Shown here: positions 7,843-14,995 of the stretch, piece by piece
Layout: each line of letters opens with the position of its first letter
Numbering within the stretch: the stretch's first letter is position 1
Origin: Planctomycetota bacterium
GTDB taxonomy: Bacteria > Planctomycetota > Phycisphaerae > Phycisphaerales > SM1A02
Length of the DNA stretch: 64,000 nt
Reading direction: 5' to 3'
Assembly: GCA_016872835.1 (NCBI GenBank)
Contig: VGYX01000013.1
Coordinates: 1-64,000 of the forward strand
Program-made: the position numbers and the translations under genes
The notes under the pieces: generated by a model
Told to the model about the DNA's origin: nothing
What the model saw: only the letters and a program-made list of their open reading frames with translations
Databases searched by the model: none

Positions 7843-9144
7843 ATGCCACGAACCATGCAGACCGTCTCCGTCGCCGCCGCAGCTGGCCTCCTCGTGTTCC
7901 TTGGATGGGCCTCCTCGAACCGCGCGCCTGTCACGCCGGCCGCCCCAAGTCAGACTGTTCCCACGAGCACCCCCTCCAAGCCGGTGCAGCCGCAGCAGCC
8001 TGCCTCCACGACCCCCGCGCGACCCATCGCGAGCGATGTCGGCGCCGATGCGCAGATCCACGCGATCCTGGACAGCGCCGTGAAGTCGGCCAAGTTGCCA
8101 GCCATGAGTGCAGCGGTCATCCGCAACGGGCGCGTGATCGGCAGCGCCGCCGTCGGTGTGCGCAAGATGAAGGACGCGACGGCCGTGCTGGCCGACGACC
8201 CATTCCATCTGGGCAACTGCACGAAAGCGTTCACGGGGGTGCTGATCGGCGAGCTCGTCGACGCGGGCTCGTTGCGGTGGGACTCCACCATCGCCGAGGT
8301 GCTTGGTCGCGAGATCGGCTCGATCCATCCCGATCTTGCCGGCGTGACCGTGGATCAATTGCTTCACCATCGCTCGGGACTGCTGGCGCGCGGTCCCAGC
8401 GAGGTCTGGATCGCGGCGCAGCGCGCGAAGGGACCCTCCACCGATCAGCGCCGTACCTATGTGGAGGCCATGATCAGCAAGGCGCCCGGCAAGCCAGCCG
8501 GTCAATACCAGTACAGCAACGCGGGGTATGCGGTGCTTGGCCTCATGGCCGAGACGATCGCGGGCAAGCCCTACGAGGATCTGCTGCAGGAGCGTGTGCT
8601 GAAGCCGCTCGGCATCACGACCGCGGGATTCGGTCAGGCGGGTGATCCGAAGGCCGTGTTGGCGCCATGGCCCCACCTCGATGGCGGTCCAAGCTTCACC
8701 GACAATCCCGCCTGCGTGGCGCCCGGGATGACGCTGCACATGAGCATTGGCGACTGGGCGAAGTTCGTGAACTTCGAGTTGGGCCATCAACCCACGCCCC
8801 CGCTGCTGAAGCCCGAAACCTTCAAGTACCTTCAGGAACTCGCCGGTCAGGTGAAGGACGACGAGATGGGCTACGCATGCGGATGGTTCCGACCGCTGCG
8901 CGCGTGGGCCGGAGGCCGCGCCCTGCACCATGTGGGCAGCAACACCGTGAACTTCAGCGAGATCTGGCTGGCGCCCGCGAGGGATTTCGGCGTGGTCGTG
9001 GCATGCAACGAAGGCAACGAGGACGCGGCCGACGCCTGCGAGGCGGTCTGCGCTGCGCTGATCCAGCGCTTCCTGGGTGTGGATCCAGGGCCGCTTGAAT
9101 CCGCGCGTGATCGGCGCAATCCTGTCCGCAAGCCGAAGGGCTGA
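7843..9144 (+). CDS. Beta-lactamase/class C-type serine hydrolase homologue with Asn in place of the catalytic Ser
   Basis: 433 aa. The N-terminal hydrophobic segment (~8-23) is a signal peptide or anchor, followed by a Pro/Thr-rich linker to ~65. The beta-lactamase fold has the Tyr motif YSN (224-226) and the third motif HVG (363-365, replacing KTG, as is common in esterase-like members). At the SxxK position the protein reads NCTK (125-128): codon 8215-8217 is AAC, so the nucleophile is Asn, one base from AGC serine. Cys126 is next to it. It is therefore probably not an ordinary acyl-enzyme hydrolase. A GTG at 7801 is also in frame; the ATG at 7843 gives a better signal segment. Confidence 0.8.
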   Translation: MPRTMQTVSVAAAAGLLVFLGWASSNRAPVTPAAPSQTVPTSTPSKPVQPQQPASTTPARPIASDVGADAQIHAILDSAVKSAKLPAMSAAVIRNGRVIGSAAVGVRKMKDATAVLADDPFHLGNCTKAFTGVLIGELVDAGSLRWDSTIAEVLGREIGSIHPDLAGVTVDQLLHHRSGLLARGPSEVWIAAQRAKGPSTDQRRTYVEAMISKAPGKPAGQYQYSNAGYAVLGLMAETIAGKPYEDLLQERVLKPLGITTAGFGQAGDPKAVLAPWPHLDGGPSFTDNPACVAPGMTLHMSIGDWAKFVNFELGHQPTPPLLKPETFKYLQELAGQVKDDEMGYACGWFRPLRAWAGGRALHHVGSNTVNFSEIWLAPARDFGVVVACNEGNEDAADACEAVCAALIQRFLGVDPGPLESARDRRNPVRKPKG

Positions 9145-9166
9145 CGCGCACACCGCCGGGACCCAC

Positions 9167-9922
9167 ATGAGCCTTCTCGTCGAGACCAGAGACCTCCACA
9201 AGCGCTTCGGAGGCATCCATGCCGTCCGAGGCGTGAGCCTGAAGGTCCATCGCGGCGAGGTGCTTGGCTTCCTGGGCCCCAACGGCGCCGGCAAGACGAC
9301 CACCATGCGCATGATCACGGGCTTCCTGGAGGCCACCGAGGGATCCGCGTGGGTCGACGGCGTGAACGTGGCGCTGGATCCGCTGCGGGCCAAGACGCGC
9401 ATGGGCTATCTGCCCGAAGGCGCGCCGTGCTATCCCGATATGCGTGTCGAGGAGTTCCTGGCCTTCATCGCGCGCGCCCGCGGATTCCGTGGCGCCGATC
9501 TTCAGGCGCGTGTGGAGCGATCGATCGAGGCGGTGAACCTGACGCTGGTGCGCAAGCAGACCTTCGAGACCCTGAGCAAGGGCTATCGCCGACGCACGGG
9601 CATCGCGCAGGCGCTGCTGCATGACCCGCCGGTGCTCATCATGGACGAGCCGACCGACGGCCTGGATCCCAACCAGAAGTTCGAGGTGCGTGCGTTGATC
9701 CGGCGGCTTGGCAAGGAGCGCGCGGTGATCCTGAGTACGCACCTGCTGGAGGAAGTCGAGGCGGTCTGCACGCGCGCCGTGATCATCAATCGCGGCGTGG
9801 TGGTGTTCGACGGCACGCCTACCGCCATGGACGCGCTCGCTCCCGCCAGCGTGAAGGTGAACCGGCTCGATCATGTGTTCCGCCAGCTCACCACCAGCGA
9901 CGAGTCCGGAGGTCGTGCGTGA
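9167..9922 (+). CDS. ABC transporter ATP-binding protein, GldA/NatA-like
   Basis: A 251-aa single nucleotide-binding domain. Walker A is GPNGAGKTT (37-45), the signature is the variant LSKGY (136-140), Walker B is LIMDEP (157-162), and the switch histidine lies in STHLLEEVE. The frame extends upstream into the previous gene; the ATG at 9167 starts the domain normally. It energises the ABC-2 permease encoded next, whose GTG start overlaps this stop (GTGA). The set ATPase, six-helix permease, GldG-like protein and DUF4340 protein is recognisable in several phyla and resembles the Gld transport module of Bacteroidetes. The cargo is unknown. Confidence 0.9.
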   Translation: MSLLVETRDLHKRFGGIHAVRGVSLKVHRGEVLGFLGPNGAGKTTTMRMITGFLEATEGSAWVDGVNVALDPLRAKTRMGYLPEGAPCYPDMRVEEFLAFIARARGFRGADLQARVERSIEAVNLTLVRKQTFETLSKGYRRRTGIAQALLHDPPVLIMDEPTDGLDPNQKFEVRALIRRLGKERAVILSTHLLEEVEAVCTRAVIINRGVVVFDGTPTAMDALAPASVKVNRLDHVFRQLTTSDESGGRA

Positions 9923-10656
9923 TCCATCGCACGCTCATCATTGCACGCCGCGAATTCCTGGCGTACTTCGCCACGCCGCTGGCCGCGGTGTTCCTGGTGA
10001 TCTTCCTGTTCCTCGCGGGACTGTTCACCTTCAACATCGGTGGGCTGTATGAGCGCGGCCAGGCCGACCTGCGGCCGTTCTTCCAGTACCACCCGTGGCT
10101 GTTCCTGTTCCTGGTGCCCGCGGTGAGCATGCGCCTGTGGGCCGAGGAGCGCCGCACCGGCACGATCGAGCTGATCACCACGCTGCCGTTCCGGCTGGGC
10201 GAGCTGGTGGTCGGGAAGTTCCTGGCCGCGTGGGGCTTCACGCTGGTCGCGCTGGCGCTCACCGCGCCGACCTGGATCACGGTGAACTGGCTGGGCGAAC
10301 CCGACAACGGCGTGATCCTGAGCGGCTATCTGGGCAGCGCACTCATGGCAGGATCCTTCCTGGCCGTGGGCGCATGCATCAGCGGGTTCTCGAAGAGCCA
10401 GGTGATCGCCTTCGTGAGCTGCGTGGTGGCGTGCTTCCTGCTGCTGCTGACCGGCTTCCCCGCAGTGCAGGACTTCTTCAACGGCTGGGCGCCGCGTGCG
10501 GTGGTGGAGGCGCTCGCCAGCATGAGCGCACTGATCCACTTCGAGGCGCTGGTGCGGGGCGTGGTGGATCTGCGCGACCTGCTGTTCTTCGTCAGCGTCA
10601 TCGTGGCGTTCCTGTTCATGAACGCCCTGGTCATCGACTGGAAGAAGGCCCTCTGA
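9919..10656 (+). CDS. ABC-2 type permease (GldF/NosY-like)
   Basis: A 245-aa membrane protein with about six transmembrane helices. The first (FLAYFATPLAAVFLVIFLFLA) begins near residue 13, and an amphipathic cytoplasmic stretch RLWAEERRTGTIELITTLP (74-92) is the coupling motif typical of ABC-2 subunits with GldF. GTG start, overlapping the ATPase stop by 4 nt; the stop overlaps the next ATG (TGATG). Translational coupling through the whole operon is therefore likely. It forms the membrane channel of the transporter. Confidence 0.88.
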   Translation: MIHRTLIIARREFLAYFATPLAAVFLVIFLFLAGLFTFNIGGLYERGQADLRPFFQYHPWLFLFLVPAVSMRLWAEERRTGTIELITTLPFRLGELVVGKFLAAWGFTLVALALTAPTWITVNWLGEPDNGVILSGYLGSALMAGSFLAVGACISGFSKSQVIAFVSCVVACFLLLLTGFPAVQDFFNGWAPRAVVEALASMSALIHFEALVRGVVDLRDLLFFVSVIVAFLFMNALVIDWKKAL

Positions 10657-12506
10657 TGCGCACCGACGCACGCCGGACCGCGCTCTGGGGCATCGCGCTC
10701 ACGCTGATCGCGCTGGTGGCGCTGAACGCGGCCGCGACGTTTCTGGTGCGCGGCGCGCGCGTCGACCTGACGGCGGGCCGGGTGTATTCGCTGTCGCCCG
10801 GCGTGCGCACGCTGCTCTCGCGTCTCGAAGAACCCGTCCGTCTGGAGCTCTTCTGGAGCCAGGAGGCGGGCGAGGCGGCGCCGAGCATCCGCGCCCACGC
10901 TCAGCGCGTGCGCGAGTTCCTGGAGAGCCTGACCGCGGAGAGCGGCGGCCTGCTTTCATTGGAGTTCATCGATCCGGTGCCATTCAGCGAGGCCGAGGAC
11001 GCCGCGCGTGCCGCCGGCCTCTCGCAGCTGCAGGTCGATGGCGTCGGCACGGCGCTCACGCTGGGACTGGTGGTGCGCGGCCCCACCGACAAGCTGGAGG
11101 CATTGCCCTATCTGGCGCCCGATCAGGAGTCGTTCCTGGAGTACGAGGTGTCCAGCGCCATCGCCTCGGTGGGTCGTGGCCGCAAGCCGGCGATCGGCCT
11201 GCTGAGCACGCTTCCCTTCACCCCCCGCTACGACCCGATGAACCCGATGGCGGGCGACCTGCCGACCACCATCAAGCGAATGCAGACGCTGTTTGATCTG
11301 CGGCGCATCGACCCCAAGGCCGACGCGATTCCGCAGGATCTGGACGCGCTCATCGTGGTGCAGCCGCGCAACCTCTCCGAGGCCATGCTGAAGGCGATCG
11401 ACGCGTGGACCGCCTCGGGCAAGCCCACGCTGGTCTGCTTCGATCCGTGGTGCCAGACCGATCCGAAGGCCGCCTCCGACGGCATCGGCGGAACCAAGCC
11501 CGGCACGATCGCGAACCTGGGGCCGCTGCTGGGCGCATGGGGCGTGAACATGCCCATGGACATGGTGGTCGGTGACCGCAAGGCCGCCACGCGCGTGCAG
11601 CAGCGGACCATGGGCGGCCAGATGCTCACGCTGGACTACCTGCCGTGGCTCAGCCTGACCCGCAACGCCATGAGCCCCGACGATCCGATCACCGGAAGCC
11701 TGTCGGGCATCAACCTGATGAGCGCGGGCGAGATCCAGCCGATCCCGGGTGCGACCACGAGCATCGAACCCCTCATCCAGTCGAGCGACGACAGCCAGCT
11801 GATCCAGAGCCTGAAGCTCGGCTTCTTCGGCGAGAACGATCGACTGGTGAAGGACTTCAAGCCCGATGGCCGGCGCAAGATCCTGGCGGCGCGTGTGCGT
11901 GGTCCCTACCGCAGCCCCTTCACGGGGCAGCAGGGCAAGGCCAACCTGATTCTCGTCTCCGATGCCGACCTGTTCGACGACAGCACCTGGATTCAGGCCG
12001 ACGCGCAGGGCGGAAAGCGCGCGATCGCCGACAACGGCCCGCTGGTGTTCAACGCGATCGAGACGCTGGTGGGCGACCGTGCGCTGGCCGACCTGCGCAG
12101 CCGCGGCCAGAGCCGACGCCCCTTCACCCGCGTGGAAGGCATGCGCAAGGAGGCCGAGGGGCGCTACTTCGCACGCGAGCAGGATCTGCAGAAGCAGGTG
12201 AAGGACGCGGAGTTCAAGGTCGCGCAGCTGCAACGCGAGGGCGGCGGCAACGACGGCAAGGGACTGCTCTCGCCAGAGCAGTCGAAAGCGCTCGACGCCC
12301 TGAACAAGGAAGTCCTGCAGGCTCGCAGCGACCTGCGCTCAGTGCAGCTGGAGTTGCGCAGTGAAGTCGAGCGCACGGGACGCGACCTGATGGTGCTGAA
12401 CGTGGTGGTGTGGCCCGTGGCGGTGGCTTTGGGCGCGGCCGCCTACAGCCTGGGCCGGGCCGCGCGCTCGCGTCGGCGCACGGAACCCGCAGGGGTGAAG
12501 GCATGA
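10656..12506 (+). CDS. GldG-like ABC transporter auxiliary protein (PF09822 type)
   Basis: 616 aa. One N-terminal transmembrane helix (GIALTLIALVALNAAATFLV) is followed by a large domain that should lie outside the cytoplasm. It opens with RVDLTAGRVYSLSPGVRTLLSRL, the hallmark start of the GldG/intraflagellar-transport-like auxiliary family. A central region resembles a Rossmann-type fold (ALIVVQPRNLSEAMLKAIDAW). A coiled-coil stretch near the end (FAREQDLQKQVKDAEFKVAQL and on) precedes a second transmembrane helix (VVVWPVAVALGAAAY). Its ATG overlaps the permease stop by one base. In Bacteroidetes, GldG joins GldA-GldF in gliding and type IX secretion; that role need not hold here. Confidence 0.85.
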   Translation: MRTDARRTALWGIALTLIALVALNAAATFLVRGARVDLTAGRVYSLSPGVRTLLSRLEEPVRLELFWSQEAGEAAPSIRAHAQRVREFLESLTAESGGLLSLEFIDPVPFSEAEDAARAAGLSQLQVDGVGTALTLGLVVRGPTDKLEALPYLAPDQESFLEYEVSSAIASVGRGRKPAIGLLSTLPFTPRYDPMNPMAGDLPTTIKRMQTLFDLRRIDPKADAIPQDLDALIVVQPRNLSEAMLKAIDAWTASGKPTLVCFDPWCQTDPKAASDGIGGTKPGTIANLGPLLGAWGVNMPMDMVVGDRKAATRVQQRTMGGQMLTLDYLPWLSLTRNAMSPDDPITGSLSGINLMSAGEIQPIPGATTSIEPLIQSSDDSQLIQSLKLGFFGENDRLVKDFKPDGRRKILAARVRGPYRSPFTGQQGKANLILVSDADLFDDSTWIQADAQGGKRAIADNGPLVFNAIETLVGDRALADLRSRGQSRRPFTRVEGMRKEAEGRYFAREQDLQKQVKDAEFKVAQLQREGGGNDGKGLLSPEQSKALDALNKEVLQARSDLRSVQLELRSEVERTGRDLMVLNVVVWPVAVALGAAAYSLGRAARSRRRTEPAGVKA

Positions 12507-13612
12507 ACCGCTTCCTTCCGATCCTGGCGATCGCGGCCACCCTGCTCACGCTGTTGGCAGCCTGGGCCATCGGTGATCGCATCGCCACCAGCTCGCGAGC
12601 CACGCAGGGCCTGATGTTCCCCGAGCTGGGTGAACTCGCGAACGCCGTGCAGGCGATCGAACTGGTGCAGGGCGACCGCACGGTGAATCTGGAACGCGCG
12701 ACCGACGGCACGTGGAAACTGACCTCGCGCGACGGCTATCCCGCGGATCTTGAACTCGTGCGCGGTCTCATCGTGGGCCTGTCGCAACTGCAGAAGGACC
12801 AGGCGCTCACCCGCAAGCCGGAGCGTCACGGCGAACTCAATCTCACGTGGCCTGATCCCGAGGGTCGCGCGCGCCTCATCCGCCTCTACACCGCCAGCGA
12901 GGGCAAGCCTTTCGAGGTCATCATCGGGCAGGAGCGGCTCATGCCGCGTTCGAGTTACCTGCGTCGCATCGGCGACGATCAGGCGTGGCGCTGCCGCGGC
13001 GGCGTGAACGGCGACGTGGATTTCCAGCGCTGGATCCGACGCGACCTGCTCTCGCTGCCCGCAACCGAGTTCCTGGCCGCGCGATGGCTTGGCCTCACGG
13101 TCACGCCGAAGCCCAACGCACCTTCCACCAATCGACGGGCGGACGACTTCACCGTGGCGACCGATGCCTCCACGGTCTGGACGCCCGACCAGGCGAAGGC
13201 CGCGCGGGGCGTGCTTCCGGAGTGGCCGTCCCGTCTGGAGTTCGACGATGTCCGCGCCGCCAAGCCCGACTTCACGCCTGCCCCGGATCGCACGCTGGTG
13301 TTCACGCTGAAGGGCGCGATCCTGACGCTCCAGGGCCGCAAGGAAGAGACGGGCACCTGGTTCCGGCTTGCGGTGCAGCCCACACCTGGTGCTACGGCGC
13401 CCACGAAGGATCCAAAGCCCGGCGACCCCTGGGTGCCAGACTGGACCGCCTTCGCCACCAAGGTGGGGGGCTGGGAGTACCGCATGCCGGAGTGGCGCGA
13501 GAGCCAACTGGAGCGCCTCCGAAGCGATGAGCCGGAGCCGAAGGCACCGCCCATGCCGGATCTGGAAGGCAAGGACCGCCTTCCACCGCCAAGCAGCAGC
13601 ATGCAGCGCTGA
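12503..13612 (+). CDS. DUF4340 domain protein of the Gld-like ABC operon
   Basis: 369 aa. A single N-terminal transmembrane helix (FLPILAIAATLLTLLAAWAI) is followed by a DUF4340 domain, beginning with the strand LVQGDRTVNLERATDGTWKLTSRDGYPAD and including VIIGQERLMPRSSYLR. The family is regularly encoded with GldG-like proteins and is thought to be the outward-facing partner of the ABC complex. The ATG overlaps the previous stop by 4 nt (ATGA). The last ~35 residues are Pro/Glu-rich and probably disordered. No specific function is known. Confidence 0.85.
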   Translation: MNRFLPILAIAATLLTLLAAWAIGDRIATSSRATQGLMFPELGELANAVQAIELVQGDRTVNLERATDGTWKLTSRDGYPADLELVRGLIVGLSQLQKDQALTRKPERHGELNLTWPDPEGRARLIRLYTASEGKPFEVIIGQERLMPRSSYLRRIGDDQAWRCRGGVNGDVDFQRWIRRDLLSLPATEFLAARWLGLTVTPKPNAPSTNRRADDFTVATDASTVWTPDQAKAARGVLPEWPSRLEFDDVRAAKPDFTPAPDRTLVFTLKGAILTLQGRKEETGTWFRLAVQPTPGATAPTKDPKPGDPWVPDWTAFATKVGGWEYRMPEWRESQLERLRSDEPEPKAPPMPDLEGKDRLPPPSSSMQR

Positions 13613-13646
13613 GCGCTGCCGCTCCGCCACACGTTCAGGAATCGAC

Positions 13647-14162
13647 TCAGTCGCCCGAGAGGAACTTGGCCGTTCCGCTCTCGTCGGTGAGCACGCGGAT
13701 CTGCGGCTTGCCGTTGGGCGAGATCCACATCATGCCGCCCTCGCCGTTGTTGCGGGTGGCCGCACCGATGCGGAGCTTTCCGTTGGCGTCACGCCACTGG
13801 ACGCTGCTCTCGCCGGACTGGCTGCAGTGTGCGGCCACGCGACTGCGGCCTTCCGCATCGAACCATTGGGTGTAGCTGGCGTTGTTCGAAGCCACACCGG
13901 TGCTGATGCGCGACACGCCCTGCGCGTCAAGCACGCGAATCGCGGCGGTGCCATTGTCATCGCCCGACAGCACGATGCGCTCCTTGCCCTCGCCATCCAC
14001 GATCGCCAGGCGCTTCGCGGTGATGGTGTCCTGCGTGCTTTGTGCGCCGCCCGCGATCAGCGCGGAAGCTCCAAGCAGAAGGCCCAGATTCACCAGCCGG
14101 GTGCGTGCGAGCGATTGTTCTACGGTGGCGAGACGCTGTTCGAGGGTCTGCGTGGTGTTCAT
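13647..14162 (-). CDS. Membrane-anchored protein with short beta-type repeats
   Basis: 171 aa. An N-terminal heptad segment (QTLEQRLATVEQSLARTR) leads into one hydrophobic helix (LVNLGLLLGASALIAGG), then ~120 residues of a 23-25-residue repeat. Each unit follows the pattern LxVxDxxGKxRIxxxxxxNGxAxxxxxD, for example LAIVDGEGKERIVLSGDDNG and VLDAQGVSRIS. About four to five units are present, suggesting a small beta solenoid outside the membrane. The ATG at 14162 is chosen; TATTTT lies 9 nt upstream. Similar repeat proteins of unknown role occur in many bacteria. It is divergent from the HdeD-like gene. Confidence 0.65.
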   Translation of the reverse strand: MNTTQTLEQRLATVEQSLARTRLVNLGLLLGASALIAGGAQSTQDTITAKRLAIVDGEGKERIVLSGDDNGTAAIRVLDAQGVSRISTGVASNNASYTQWFDAEGRSRVAAHCSQSGESSVQWRDANGKLRIGAATRNNGEGGMMWISPNGKPQIRVLTDESGTAKFLSGD

Positions 14163-14171
14163 GGCCTCGGG

Positions 14172-14177
14172 AAAATA
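14172..14177 (-). promoter_or_regulatory. TANNNT -10 box (repeat protein gene)
   Basis: TATTTT on the minus strand lies 9 nt before the ATG at 14162, in the 68-nt divergent region. Confidence 0.4.
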
Positions 14178-14218
14178 GCAGGGGCGCTCTCGGCCCGCCA
14201 CCGATCGAGCGGCGCTGC

Positions 14219-14224
14219 TACCTT
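14219..14224 (+). promoter_or_regulatory. TANNNT -10 box for a leaderless start (HdeD-like gene)
   Basis: TACCTT lies 6 nt before the ATG at 14231, with no Shine-Dalgarno. Confidence 0.5.
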
Positions 14225-14230
14225 TGGGCG

Positions 14231-14776
14231 ATGAACAACACCGCCGCCATCGCGCGTCATTCCCACTGGGGCCTCGTGATGCTGAATGGCGTGCTGCTGC
14301 TGCTGTCCGGCCTGTTTCTTGCGGCGTTTCCCTTCATGGGAGCCTTCACCCTGACCGCCGCCTTCGGCATGTACCTGGTGGCGCTTGGCGCCGTGGGTCT
14401 GTTCGCGGCCCTGCGGGCGGCAAGCGGCGGCCACGGCAGCGTGCTGGCGTTCGTGGGCCCCCCTCTGGCCATGCTGGTCGGCGCGATCTTCTGGCTTGCG
14501 CCCGAGGCAGGCCTTGCGGCCGTGATGGAATTCGCGGGAGCCTTCACGCTGGTTGCAGGCGTCTTCCAGATCGCCACGGCGCTCGGCATGGCAGGCCGCG
14601 TGCACTGGGGCCTCATGCTGCTGAACGGTCTGCTCACGCTGGGTGCGGGCGTCTTCATTCTGGTGCAGCCCGGCATCGCCGTGATGGTTTTCGCGATCTT
14701 CTTTGGCGTGCAGCTACTCTTCCACGGCGGCCACGCGATCCGCGTGGCAGGCCGCATGAAGCGGCTCATGCCCTGA
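14231..14776 (+). CDS. HdeD family (DUF308) membrane protein
   Basis: 181 aa, almost entirely hydrophobic, with six predicted transmembrane helices arranged as two similar halves. HWGLVMLNGVLLLLSGLFLAA near the start is echoed by HWGLMLLNGLLTLGAGVFILV around residue 134, the internal duplication typical of HdeD. In Escherichia coli HdeD contributes to acid resistance at high cell density; in other phyla the role is unknown. Monocistronic, with TACCTT 6 nt before the start. Confidence 0.85.
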   Translation: MNNTAAIARHSHWGLVMLNGVLLLLSGLFLAAFPFMGAFTLTAAFGMYLVALGAVGLFAALRAASGGHGSVLAFVGPPLAMLVGAIFWLAPEAGLAAVMEFAGAFTLVAGVFQIATALGMAGRVHWGLMLLNGLLTLGAGVFILVQPGIAVMVFAIFFGVQLLFHGGHAIRVAGRMKRLMP

Positions 14777-14995
14777 GGGCGACCCGCCCGCCCCAGCCCA
14801 CTCTCTGGTCCCCAAACGGCGGTCTTGGTCCAGTCCACTCGAAGGTGGAGTGAATTTCCGTGTTTCCGCTTGCGCCTCATGCGCGGGAATCGACGGTTCC
14901 CCCGGGTTCTGCCCACGATGTGCGGACGCGGATCCCTATGGCGTGTGGATGAACCCGCATTCGAAGAGACGGACCCCAGTCCAAGGAGACAAATC
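14777..14995 (+). other. Intergenic leader upstream of the GAF-GGDEF-EAL gene
   Basis: 219 nt without a supported gene. It contains small dyads (CACTC/GAGTG around 14837-14854 and GGGAA/TTCCC around 14883-14900) and ends with AAGGAG at 14983-14988. Neither dyad is strong enough to call a terminator or riboswitch. Confidence 0.4.

Noticed and set aside
9167-13612. Gliding motility or nitrous oxide reductase maturation operon
   Set aside because: No other gld, spr or nos genes are in the window; the similarity is limited to the transporter module.
14837-14900. Small dyads upstream of the GAF-GGDEF-EAL gene as a c-di-GMP riboswitch
   Set aside because: The stems are only about 5 bp and none of the conserved core of GEMM-type riboswitches is visible.
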